A stretch of DNA of 20,382 nt. Source: an uncultured Bacteroidales bacterium. GTDB lineage: Bacteria > Bacteroidota > Bacteroidia > Bacteroidales > P3. The stretch covers positions 1 to 20,382 of the forward strand of contig CALGGY010000149.1 of the NCBI GenBank assembly GCA_937915785.1, given 5' to 3'. The notes beneath the pieces were generated by a model. That model searched no databases. It had not been told where the DNA came from and saw only the letters and a list, made by a program, of their open reading frames with translations. Shown piece after piece: positions 1 to 7,335 of the stretch (its first letter is position 1; the number at the start of each line of letters is the position of its first letter). The translations under genes and the position numbers were made by a program.

Positions 1-169
1 GGGGTTTTACGGGTTCGCTCCGTTTCAAAGATGAAAATTGAATTTATAGAACCCAACATAAATGTGTTTTTGCAGCGCGGAACAAAACGGCACATCCTGT
101 TGTATGACATGTATCCAGAAAGCTGTTGTAGTAAGATGCTTTTGTGATGCGCAAACGCAAAAAAGACTG

Positions 170-547
170 ATGAAAAGGCGGTTATCCATATTTCTGATTA
201 TCATGGCCAATATGTTTTTGTTGGCCCATGCAGTGGTGCCGCATCATCATCACAACAGCGTGCCTGTGGTGGTGTTTGATTTTTACACCTACGGACATCA
301 TCGTCACGACCATCATTCTTCCCATCATCACGACAGCCCCGATGTATGCCTTGTTACCCAGTCGATGGCCGGCGCCGTTGTGCGCCATGTCGACGGTATT
401 TCGCTGTCGATAGTTTCGGCAGTGCTTACTGACGCGTGGGAGAATGTCTGTTTGGGGCCAGAACGGCGCATCCTCGCCCCAATGGAGCGTGAAGAGCTAT
501 TCCGCCCATATAGCGCTCTTGCGTCCCGCGCCCCACCATTGGACTGA
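170..547 (+). CDS. Small exported histidine-rich protein heading a metal-efflux cluster
   Basis: A 125-residue protein starting at ATG 170 (MKRRLSIFLIIMANMFLLAHA). It has a basic tip, a hydrophobic core and AHA before VVP, a convincing signal peptide for export to the periplasm. Right after it come histidine clusters (HHHH, then HHRHDHH, then HHH), about 12 His within some 35 residues, and later two single cysteines. The reading frame is open upstream to an ATG at 62, but that would put a Cys-rich stretch before the signal peptide, so I chose 170. It ends 87 bp before the membrane-fusion gene of an RND metal pump. I do not recognise a characterised family. Short His-rich exported proteins of this kind do occur next to metal-efflux genes in Bacteroidota, so a periplasmic metal-binding or metal-sensing role is an inference from composition and position. 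No SD sequence is visible. Confidence 0.72.
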   Translation: MKRRLSIFLIIMANMFLLAHAVVPHHHHNSVPVVVFDFYTYGHHRHDHHSSHHHDSPDVCLVTQSMAGAVVRHVDGISLSIVSAVLTDAWENVCLGPERRILAPMEREELFRPYSALASRAPPLD

Positions 548-578
548 TTTACTTTACGGATATTTGTTTATCTAAGGC

Positions 579-600
579 TTGGCGGCTTATTGGCCGACAA
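579..600 (+). other. Short leader hairpin before the membrane-fusion gene
   Basis: Arms TTGGCGGC (579-586) and GCCGACAA (593-600) can pair except for one G/A mismatch, around a 6-nt loop. It lies in the 87-bp gap between the His-rich gene and the membrane-fusion gene. No T-run follows, so it is not an intrinsic terminator. It may be an mRNA processing or stability element, or chance. Confidence 0.25.
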
Positions 601-634
601 CGCCATTGTATTCACTTAACTAAAGAAATCAGTA

Positions 635-2125
635 ATGAAAACTAATTGTTTCGTCCTGATGGCTGTCGGCATTATGATGCTGGCGACGGGTTGTGGACGG
701 GCGGTGAAGGACGACGCCCACTCGCACGATGAGAGTCTGCAACTGACAGCATACAATGATTTATTCGAAGTCTATGCCGAACTGACGCCACCTGTGGCAG
801 GCGACACCTGCGAGGTGGTGGCCCACTTTACTTTGCTGGAGAATTTCAAACCGATGGAAAACGGTAGCGTAACAGCAAAGATTGGCGACAGTGAACAGTT
901 GCTCGATACCCCCACGCGGCAAGGTGTCTACAAATTCCGTCTTGTGCCAGCTGCCGTGGGTGAGGCGTGCATCTCTTTCGACATAGCTGTGCCAGGCGGC
1001 ATTTCTCGTGTTGTTACACCGGTTTTTACTGTCTGCGGCGACAGCCACGAGGCACAAAACATGGCCGCCGAGCTGAAGGCCGCCAGTGCCAACGGCGTGG
1101 TCTTTACCAAAGAGATGAGCTGGAAAGTGGACTTTGCCACCGACAGCTGTCGCCGCGAGCCCTTCGGTCAGGTGATACGCGCGATGGCGCAGGTGCAGCC
1201 CGCGCAGGGCGACGAGCGTGTGGTGGCATCGCATGGTGGCGGCATAGTGTCCGCGGCCATAGCATCGCTTGTAGAAGGCAGCGCCGTCAGTGCCGGACAG
1301 ACAATCTTCACCATCGAAAGCGGTGCGATGGCCGAAGGTAACCTTGCTGTACGTTACAGTGAGGCAGAATCGGCCTACAGGCTGGCCAAGGCCGGTTATG
1401 AGCGCAAACAGTCGCTCGCTGCCGACCGTATTGTGTCGGAGTCCGAGCTGCAACGTGCAAAAGCCAACATGGAACAGGCCGAGGCGGTGTACAACAGCCT
1501 GCGTAGCCACTTTTCGTCGGGACGTATGGCGGCAAAGTCGCCAATAAATGGATATGTCAAGCAACTGCTTGTCCGCAGTGGCGAATTTGTCGAAGCCGGG
1601 CAGCCATTGGCTGTGGTGTCGCAGAACCGGCGTCTTATGGTGCGTGCCGATGTGCCGTCGCGCTACTGGAAACTGCTGGCTGATATAACTACTGCTACAC
1701 TTCGTGTTACAAGCGAAAGTCATATTTATAGCTTTGAGGAATTGGACTGCGATGTGGTTTCATACGGACGCTCTATCGACTTGTCGTCCCCGATGGTGCC
1801 TGTTACTTTCGAAGTGCGTAATGTGGCAGGGCTGCTCCCGGGCTCGATGGTGGAGATGTTCATCCATACACGAGGCAGCCGTAAGGTAGTCACCATTCCC
1901 ACCACGGCACTCATCGAAGAGATGGGCAACTGGTTTGTCTATGTGCAGCTGACGCCTGAATATTTTGAGAAACGCGAGGTGACTGTCGGCCAAAACGATG
2001 GTCTTCGCACAGAGATTACCAGCGGACTCGACGGCACGGAACGCGTCGTCTCACGAGGCGCGGCGCTGGTGAAGATAACACAGCTGTCGGGCGGTCTTGA
2101 TGCCAAATCGGGTCACCAACATTAA
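635..2125 (+). CDS. RND efflux periplasmic adaptor (membrane-fusion) lipoprotein, CusB/HlyD type
   Basis: This 496-residue adaptor would bridge the inner-membrane RND pump and the outer-membrane channel encoded just downstream. The N-terminus has a lipoprotein signal with lipobox LATGC, so Cys20 would be lipidated. A short His/Asp patch (HSHDE, residues 29-33) follows. Residues about 40-135 look like an extra beta-rich domain absent from the shortest adaptors. The usual adaptor core follows: half of a biotinyl/lipoyl-like domain (about 205-235), an alpha-helical hairpin of coiled-coil character (about 240-293), the other lipoyl half (SPINGYVKQLLVRSGEFVEAG), then beta-barrel and membrane-proximal domains. 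It ends GHQH. Family members are usually near 400 residues; the N-terminal domain explains the extra length. The next gene starts 18 bp later, so the two are co-transcribed. The substrate is probably a divalent or monovalent heavy metal; which one cannot be read from the sequence. Confidence 0.92.
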   Translation: MKTNCFVLMAVGIMMLATGCGRAVKDDAHSHDESLQLTAYNDLFEVYAELTPPVAGDTCEVVAHFTLLENFKPMENGSVTAKIGDSEQLLDTPTRQGVYKFRLVPAAVGEACISFDIAVPGGISRVVTPVFTVCGDSHEAQNMAAELKAASANGVVFTKEMSWKVDFATDSCRREPFGQVIRAMAQVQPAQGDERVVASHGGGIVSAAIASLVEGSAVSAGQTIFTIESGAMAEGNLAVRYSEAESAYRLAKAGYERKQSLAADRIVSESELQRAKANMEQAEAVYNSLRSHFSSGRMAAKSPINGYVKQLLVRSGEFVEAGQPLAVVSQNRRLMVRADVPSRYWKLLADITTATLRVTSESHIYSFEELDCDVVSYGRSIDLSSPMVPVTFEVRNVAGLLPGSMVEMFIHTRGSRKVVTIPTTALIEEMGNWFVYVQLTPEYFEKREVTVGQNDGLRTEITSGLDGTERVVSRGAALVKITQLSGGLDAKSGHQH

Positions 2126-2130
2126 TAATC

Positions 2131-2136
2131 AGGAGG
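2131..2136 (+). promoter_or_regulatory. Strong Shine-Dalgarno site (AGGAGG) for the RND pump gene
   Basis: AGGAGG lies 7 nt upstream of ATG 2144, at ideal spacing. It fixes the start of the pump gene. It stands out because no other gene in this window has a comparable site, and Bacteroidota generally make little use of SD pairing. Confidence 0.75.
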
Positions 2137-2143
2137 TCATGTT

Positions 2144-5100
2144 ATGAATATTATAAACAATATTATACGGTTCTCGCTGAAGAACCGGCTGATTGTCATC
2201 TTTGGTGCGGTGCTGGTTATGGTTGGCGGCCTATGGTCGTCGCAGAAGATGGATATCGATGTGTTTCCCGACCTGACGGCGCCCACGGTGGTGGTGATGA
2301 CCGACGCCCGCGGTATGGCCGCCGAGGAGGTGGAGAGGCTGGTGACTTTTCCCATCGAAACCGCTGTCAACGGCACCACCAACGTGAGGCGTGTGCGTTC
2401 GGCCTCGATGTCAGGCTACTCCTTTGTGTGGGCTGAGTTCAACTGGGGTATGGATGTCTTCAGGGCGCGACAGATTGTCAGTGAGAAGATGTCGGTCCTC
2501 GGCGAGGCATTGCCCGACGGCATCACGCCGCAGCTGGCTCCCCAGTCGAGCATCATGGGCGAGATAATGCTCATTGGCCTCCAAGCCGACAGCACGACGA
2601 TGATGGAGCTGCGCACGTTGGCCGACTGGACTGTCAAGCCTGCAATCATGTCCACGGGAGGCGTGTCGCAGGTTACCATTATCGGTGGCGACAACAAACA
2701 ATATCAGATACTTGCCGATCCACAGCGGATGGCCGCCTACGGCGTTACGATGGACGACCTGCAGCGGGCCGGCAGCACGATGAGCGCCAACTCTGTAGGT
2801 GGCGTGGTGCGCGACTACGGCAATGAATACGCCTTGCGCGGCATGGCACGCACCACAGACCTCGACGAGCTGGGAGCCACATTGGTTAAGGTAATAGACG
2901 GCAACCCGGTTACCCTTGCCGATGTGGCAGACGTGAAGGTTGGGGCTGCCGTCAAACTCGGCACCGCTTCGCAGAACGCCTCGCCTGCCGTCATCCTTAC
3001 CGTGTCCAAACAGCCGAATATCAACACCCTCAACGTTACTGAAAAAATTGAGGCCAACCTGAAGGAGATACAGAAGTCGCTACCCGGAGACGTTCGGATG
3101 GACACGCACATCTTCCGTCAGGCCGACTTCATCGAGAGTTCGGTGAACAACGTAGGTCGCGCGCTGGTGGAAGGGGCGTTGCTCGTCATCATCATACTTT
3201 TCCTTTTCCTTGGCAGCTGGCGTACCACAGTCATCTCTGTGCTGGCTATACCGCTGTCCCTTCTCGGCACGCTGGTGGTGCTGCACCTGATGGGTATGGA
3301 CATCAACACTATGACCCTTGGCGGCATGTGCATCGCCATCGGTTCGTTGGTGGACGATGCCATCATCGATGTGGAAAATGTTTACAAACGTCTGCGGCAG
3401 AACCATGTCCGGACACCCGACGAGCGCGAAAACGCCTTCAAGGTGGTATTCGATGCCTCGTCCGAGATTCGATCTTCCATCCTCAATGCCACATTTATCG
3501 TGATGGTTGCTTTCGTACCTCTATTCTTCCTTTCGGGAATGGAAGGAAGAATGCTGAAACCGCTGGGTGTGGCATACATAGTTTCTCTCGGCATGTCGCT
3601 GCTGGTGGCAATGACCGTAACGCCGCTGATGTGCCGGATGATGCTTTCCAACGACCGTTATCTTGAAAAGAACAGCCGGGAAAATCGTTTCACAGCTTGG
3701 CTCACACGCCATTACCGCCGTTCGCTCGACTGGACGATGGCACACCGCCGTGTGATGATGTCGTCCGTAGGTGTTCTGCTGGTTGCGGCCGTTGTTGTGT
3801 TCATTATGATGGGACGCAGTTTCCTGCTCGATTTCAACGAGGGGTCTGCCGTCATCACGGCGGTCACGGCTCCCGGAACATCGCTTGATGTGAGCGATGA
3901 ACTGGGCAACCTGGTGGAACGCGAGTTGATGCGGGTTCCCGAGGTAACCGGAACAGCACGGCGTACCGGTCATGGCGAGCTTGACGAGCATTCGCAGTCG
4001 GTCAACAGCACTGAGGTGGATGTGCAGTTCACCCTCGACGGTCGCCGCCGCGAGGAGGTCTTCGACGATATGCGCCAGCGGCTGGCATCCATTCCCGGTA
4101 TCGCCGTCTCCATCGGCCAGCCCCTCGGCCACCGCATCGACCATATGCTTTCCGGCACCCGCGCCAATATCGCCATCAAGCTTTTTGGCGCCGACTTAAG
4201 TCGGATGCTGATACTTGGCAACCAAATCAAGTCGAGCATCGAAAGTATCGACGGTCTGGTGGATGTGGCTGTGGAGCAGATTGCCGAGACGCCGCAACTT
4301 CAGATTCGCGCCAACCGTCGTGCCTTGGCCGCCCACGGCATCGGCATCGACGATTTCAACCGCTTTGTTGGCCTCGCCTTCGGTGGCGAAAAGATCGCCG
4401 ATATCTATGAGGGTCAGCGCAGCTTCGACCTTGTGCTGCGGCTCGACAGCAACTACACATCCGGTGTCAATGCCGTGCGGAGCGCCCTAATCGACTTGCC
4501 CGACGGTGGCAAGGTTCCGCTTGATGAGGTGGCCGACATCGTCTCCACAGCAGGTCCCGGCGCCATAACGCACGAGAACGCTCAGCGCAAGCTGGTGGTG
4601 TCGGCCAACGTCTCGGGGCGTGACCCGCAGAGCGTTGTCTCCGACGTGCAGAAGACCATCGAAAGTCAAGTGGCGTTGCCCGAAGGCTACCGCGTGGAAT
4701 ACGGCGGACAGTTTGAGAGCGCCCGGAGTGCGTCGCGCACGCTGGCGCTGGCCACCATCATCTCCCTGCTGGTTATATTCCTCCTGCTGTACGGCGAGTT
4801 CCGCAGTGTTCCGCTGGCGGTCATCGTGATGGTCAGTCTTCCGCTGGCCTTGATTGGCGGCGTGGCGGCGGTGGCTGTAAGCAGTGGTGTGGTGAGCATT
4901 CCTTCCATCATTGGCTTCATCACCCTCTTTGGCGTGGCCACGCGCAACGGCATACTGCTGGTGTCGCGCTACCGCCATCTGTCGGACTCGGGATTGTCGC
5001 TCCGCATGGCTGTGGTCGAAGGCTCTGCCGACCGGCTGAACCCCATCCTGATGACCGCCCTGACTTCGGCATTGGCACTGATTCCGCTTGTTTTCAATGG

Positions 5101-5257
5101 CGATAAGCCCGGCAACGAGATCCAGAGTCCTATGGCCATTGTCGTGCTCGGCGGCCTCCTCACCTCCACACTCCTCAACCTCTACCTTATGCCGATAGTG
5201 TACGAGTGGTATGGCAAGAAAAAAAATAGTCCAACAAATCAAGATGAACGAATATGA
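2144..5257 (+). CDS. CusA/CzcA-family heavy-metal RND efflux transporter
   Basis: A 1037-residue inner-membrane proton antiporter, the usual length for the HME-RND class. It would capture metal ions from the periplasm and pass them to the outer-membrane channel. Typical features: first membrane helix near residues 15-33 followed by DIDVFPDLTAPTV; a first large periplasmic domain; the TM4 motif GSLVDDAIIDVENV (residues 400-413) with the acidic residues D404, D405 and E411 expected in proton relay; the loop HRIDHMLSGTRANIAIKLFG in the second periplasmic domain; and FGVATRNGILLVSRYRHL plus NPILMTALTSALALIPL near the C-terminus. The start is set by the AGGAGG site. The stop overlaps the start of the channel gene by 4 bp (ATGA), indicating translational coupling. 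The exact metal (Cu/Ag or Zn/Co/Cd) is undetermined; the CusA methionine relay cannot be placed without an alignment. Confidence 0.95.
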   Translation: MNIINNIIRFSLKNRLIVIFGAVLVMVGGLWSSQKMDIDVFPDLTAPTVVVMTDARGMAAEEVERLVTFPIETAVNGTTNVRRVRSASMSGYSFVWAEFNWGMDVFRARQIVSEKMSVLGEALPDGITPQLAPQSSIMGEIMLIGLQADSTTMMELRTLADWTVKPAIMSTGGVSQVTIIGGDNKQYQILADPQRMAAYGVTMDDLQRAGSTMSANSVGGVVRDYGNEYALRGMARTTDLDELGATLVKVIDGNPVTLADVADVKVGAAVKLGTASQNASPAVILTVSKQPNINTLNVTEKIEANLKEIQKSLPGDVRMDTHIFRQADFIESSVNNVGRALVEGALLVIIILFLFLGSWRTTVISVLAIPLSLLGTLVVLHLMGMDINTMTLGGMCIAIGSLVDDAIIDVENVYKRLRQNHVRTPDERENAFKVVFDASSEIRSSILNATFIVMVAFVPLFFLSGMEGRMLKPLGVAYIVSLGMSLLVAMTVTPLMCRMMLSNDRYLEKNSRENRFTAWLTRHYRRSLDWTMAHRRVMMSSVGVLLVAAVVVFIMMGRSFLLDFNEGSAVITAVTAPGTSLDVSDELGNLVERELMRVPEVTGTARRTGHGELDEHSQSVNSTEVDVQFTLDGRRREEVFDDMRQRLASIPGIAVSIGQPLGHRIDHMLSGTRANIAIKLFGADLSRMLILGNQIKSSIESIDGLVDVAVEQIAETPQLQIRANRRALAAHGIGIDDFNRFVGLAFGGEKIADIYEGQRSFDLVLRLDSNYTSGVNAVRSALIDLPDGGKVPLDEVADIVSTAGPGAITHENAQRKLVVSANVSGRDPQSVVSDVQKTIESQVALPEGYRVEYGGQFESARSASRTLALATIISLLVIFLLLYGEFRSVPLAVIVMVSLPLALIGGVAAVAVSSGVVSIPSIIGFITLFGVATRNGILLVSRYRHLSDSGLSLRMAVVEGSADRLNPILMTALTSALALIPLVFNGDKPGNEIQSPMAIVVLGGLLTSTLLNLYLMPIVYEWYGKKKNSPTNQDERI

Positions 5258-6438
5258 AAAGTAAAGTAATTATAACCGCAATAATAATTTTTAACCTTCA
5301 TTTTTCAATTTGCCAAGCCCAGGATATATATACGCCTGTGCTGACGCAGATTGAGCAGAACAGCAGCGAGCTCCGAGCCCTGCGGCAGCGCGCCGACGCC
5401 GAGGTGGCAGCAAACCACACCGGCCTTGCCCCTGCCAACCCAACTGTCGAGGCGGGGCACCTATGGGGCGTGCCGTCGGAAGTGGGTCCCCGTATTGACT
5501 TCGCAGTGCGGCAGGAGTTCGACTTTCCAACCGTTTATGTGTGGCAGCGTCGGCTGGCCGCTGTGCGCGACAGCAGTGCCGAGTACCAGTACCGCTATGG
5601 CAGGCAGCAACTGTTGTTGGCCGCCAAGCAGGCCTGCATCCGTCTAATATACGGCAATGCCCTCGTCTCATTGTGTCGTGCTGACGCTGAACGAGCGCGG
5701 CTGGTGGCCGAAGCCTACGACAAGATGTTGCAACAAGGCTCCGCCACCCAACTGGAGTCCAACCGCGCAAGGCTGGGACTGACCACCGCTGAAACGGCAT
5801 TGGCAACGGCGGAGATGGAGCGCGACCGCTGCAGGGCAGAACTGCAATCCCTGAACGGCGGTGTGCCAATAGCTTTCGACCATTCCGACTTCCCTGTAGC
5901 GGCGTTGCCGACAGACACAGCGATATGGCTTTCGTCGATGCTCTCGGCCGACCCGATGTTGGCCACTGCACGTAGCGAGAGCAACGCCGCGCAGAGTTCC
6001 TTTAAGCTGACACGTTCTAAGAATCTGCCGCGTTGGTCGGTGGGCTATATGGGTGAATTTGTCGAAGGCAACACTTTCCATGGCATCACCTTCGGACTCT
6101 CACTACCCATCTGGCAGAACACTGGACGTGTGCGCCAAGCCAGGCTCGCCGCCCAGGCCACAGAGACACAGACCGCCGCACTTCGTGAACGGCAGTTGTC
6201 CAAGCGCCAATCCCAATTGCGGGAAGCACTTCGCCTTTCTGCGCTCGCAACACAAATCGAAAGTTCCCTGCCTATTGCCGACGCAGACCTGCTACACCGA
6301 GCCTTCCTCGCCGGCGAACTGCCCCTAACCGACTACCTTATCGAGCAGAGTTTGCTGACTACTGCTCACGTCCGGCGACTTGCCACTCTCCGCGACTTTC
6401 ATATACTTATGTCAGAACTCAATGTCCACAATCTGTAA
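5254..6438 (+). CDS. TolC-like outer-membrane efflux channel (OEP family)
   Basis: A 394-residue protein with an N-terminal signal peptide (hydrophobic segment to about residue 22, then QAQDIYTP). A long alpha-helical, Ala/Gln/Arg-rich body follows, in two halves as expected for outer-membrane efflux proteins. NHTGLAPANPTVEAGHLWG and RIDFAVRQEFDFPTVY match the first beta-strand region, and FHGITFGLSLPIWQNTGRVRQARL matches the second. It would trimerise into the tunnel that opens to the cell exterior, completing the pump with the two genes upstream. It starts inside the stop codon of the pump gene (ATGA overlap, 5254-5257). It is slightly shorter than CusC/TolC of Proteobacteria but normal for CzcC-like channels in Bacteroidota. 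No T-rich intrinsic terminator follows. Confidence 0.92.
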   Translation: MKSKVIITAIIIFNLHFSICQAQDIYTPVLTQIEQNSSELRALRQRADAEVAANHTGLAPANPTVEAGHLWGVPSEVGPRIDFAVRQEFDFPTVYVWQRRLAAVRDSSAEYQYRYGRQQLLLAAKQACIRLIYGNALVSLCRADAERARLVAEAYDKMLQQGSATQLESNRARLGLTTAETALATAEMERDRCRAELQSLNGGVPIAFDHSDFPVAALPTDTAIWLSSMLSADPMLATARSESNAAQSSFKLTRSKNLPRWSVGYMGEFVEGNTFHGITFGLSLPIWQNTGRVRQARLAAQATETQTAALRERQLSKRQSQLREALRLSALATQIESSLPIADADLLHRAFLAGELPLTDYLIEQSLLTTAHVRRLATLRDFHILMSELNVHNL

Positions 6439-6441
6439 AAT

Positions 6442-6470
6442 CTAAATTCCGCAAGCAATCTTGCAATTAG
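6442..6470 (+). other. Imperfect hairpin after the efflux cluster, containing a 14-bp motif repeated after sprA
   Basis: GCAAG (6451-6455) and CTTGC (6460-6464) pair around CAAT, extended outward by CTAA and TTAG with a bulge. There is no T-run, so it is a weak terminator candidate. The first 14 bases (CTAAATTCCGCAAG, 6442-6455) occur again in the same orientation at 20330-20343. Confidence 0.35.
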
Positions 6471-6483
6471 CTTGTTGACAAAA

Positions 6484-6525
6484 GGACAAGTGATTGTTAA
6501 TAATCAAATTAGTAAGCACTTGTCC
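6484..6525. promoter_or_regulatory. Perfect 9-bp dyad GGACAAGTG...CACTTGTCC, operator-like
   Basis: GGACAAGTG (6484-6492) and CACTTGTCC (6517-6525) are exact inverted repeats 24 bp apart. A second near-palindrome, GATTGTTAATAATC, sits between them. The right arm overlaps the candidate -33 box of the promoter at 6519-6550. It could be a repressor site or a subterminal repeat of the decayed IS element. The binding protein is unknown. Confidence 0.45.
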
Positions 6526-6550
6526 AAATTGCATATTTCTCGTATTTTTG
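6519..6550 (+). promoter_or_regulatory. Candidate Bacteroidota-type promoter reading into the transposase remnant
   Basis: TATTTTTG (6543-6550) fits the -7 consensus TAnnTTTG. CTTG at 6519-6522 is a 3-of-4 match to the -33 box, 20 bp upstream. The predicted start is near 6557, just before the transposase remnant, so this was probably the element's own promoter. Confidence 0.45.
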
Positions 6551-6582
6551 TAGTTGAGCATAAAAAAAACAAAAAAAATAGG

Positions 6583-7018
6583 CGTGCAAAGATAGAAAAA
6601 AATCTGACAAAATAGGAACTTTCGCGGCATTTTTCAAACAATCGACTTATTTCGTCACCTCGGTCTTGGCGAGCTTATTGACAACACATTGAAAAACAGG
6701 TACTTCAACGCAAAATACCGCCCGTAGGAAATTGTGGAGGTGCCTCGTGATGAAAAACAACTTCGGCTGGGCACATCTCCACGCCTCCGACATGTCGACA
6801 AACGCCGTGTTAATGCTCCTTACGGCATTGCCGCGAAATTTCATGGCGTACTTCAAGCAATTGATTGCCGGAAATTCCGGTTCAAATATCGCCGAAACTT
6901 CGAGAATGAAGAATGTGGTGCGGAATTTAATGGCAGTGCTTTTCAAGTGGGTGTGAAGGGCGGTCAGATGTGGCTGTGGCTCTACACCGACAAGCCATAC
7001 GATTGCCTGCGGTTATAA
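6583..7018 (+). pseudogene. Decayed IS1380-type transposase with N- and C-terminal parts joined
   Basis: Translation in shifting frames recovers pieces of one transposase family. AKIEKNLTK (from about 6583) resembles the family's start. NFRGIFQTIDLFRHLGLGELIDNTL then NAKYRP (about 6614-6724) resembles its N-terminal segment (FGGIF...ID..L). After an in-frame TAG (6725-6727), EIVE resembles the REIVEFYN segment. Then, in another frame, come NNFGWAHL, STNAVLMLLTALPRNFMAYF, SRMK and FKWV (6750-6953), followed by a TGA. A further shift restores QMWLWLYTDKPYDCL to the stop at 7018. These last pieces match the C-terminal region (NNxFGW, FMxxNTVFLLMTAL, SRIK, KWI). The remnant could encode about 145 codons against some 430 for a full enzyme, so the DDE catalytic core is missing. 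Family assignment is from memory of the motifs; no terminal inverted repeats were identified. Confidence 0.72.
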
Positions 7019-7242
7019 GTGGCTGTTTTTTTTGGCATTTCACATCTTTCCCCATTTGTTTGGGTGGGGGAAGTTGTGCCCACAAAAGACACATTTTGCT
7101 GTTTTTTTAGCAAATTAGCTGGAGACATCAAGCACTTTAGCAAAGCTTTTCCGCCAACATGTCCTTTTTTTCAACTTGCGTATTTTAGGTAAATCATTAG
7201 CACTTGAGCGCAACAAAAAAATCACTATCGCTGTTGCCATTT
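7019..7242. other. Non-coding, hairpin-rich spacer upstream of arcC
   Basis: I see no gene here. It holds three small dyads: CTTTCCCC/GGGGGAAG (7046-7053 and 7066-7073, one G-T pair), TTGTG/CACAA (7074-7085) and TTTGCT/AGCAAA (7095-7100 and 7109-7114) around a T-run. These may be debris of the IS element, or a terminator for transcripts entering from the left. Confidence 0.35.
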
Positions 7243-7274
7243 TTTGGCAATATCCCATTTTTTTGCTATATTTG
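7243..7274 (+). promoter_or_regulatory. Promoter of the arcC transcription unit (TTTG - 20 bp - TATATTTG)
   Basis: TTTG at 7243-7246 and TATATTTG at 7267-7274 match both elements of the Bacteroidota housekeeping promoter with ideal 20-bp spacing. Transcription should begin near 7280, giving a leader of about 55 nt before ATG 7336. It is the best promoter in the window. Confidence 0.75.
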
Positions 7275-7281
7275 CACTTTC

Positions 7282-7300
7282 TATCGGAAAGGCTCCGATA
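7282..7300 (+). promoter_or_regulatory. Perfect 7-bp inverted repeat in the arcC 5' leader
   Basis: TATCGGA (7282-7288) and TCCGATA (7294-7300) are exact inverted repeats around AAGGC, starting right at the predicted transcript 5' end. This could be an mRNA 5'-stabilising hairpin or a repressor site just downstream of the promoter. No T-run follows. Confidence 0.5.
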
Positions 7301-7335
7301 ATATTATTTATTGAAAATTAAACAGATACAACAAT

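Noticed and set aside
137..144. TGCTTTTG as a -7 promoter box before the His-rich gene
   Set aside because: It misses the consensus A at position 2 and has no -33 TTTG at the right distance, so it is too weak to list as a promoter.
62..169. Upstream start (ATG 62) adding a Cys-rich 36-residue extension to the His-rich protein
   Set aside because: Starting at 170 places a proper signal peptide at the N-terminus. The extension has no SD site, and its Cys content looks like chance in a short stretch.
559..566. GATATTTG as an internal promoter before the adaptor gene
   Set aside because: It is one base off consensus with no -33 element at the expected spacing. Co-transcription with the upstream gene is as likely.
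4487..5242. 251-codon open frame on the - strand within the RND pump gene
   Set aside because: It is a His/Gln/Arg-rich antisense shadow of a well-supported transporter gene with no domain or expression signal.
6734..7018. Intact 94-codon gene in the spacer after the efflux cluster
   Set aside because: Only its last third matches the transposase C-terminus. The preceding residues match in a different frame, so it is part of the frameshifted pseudogene.
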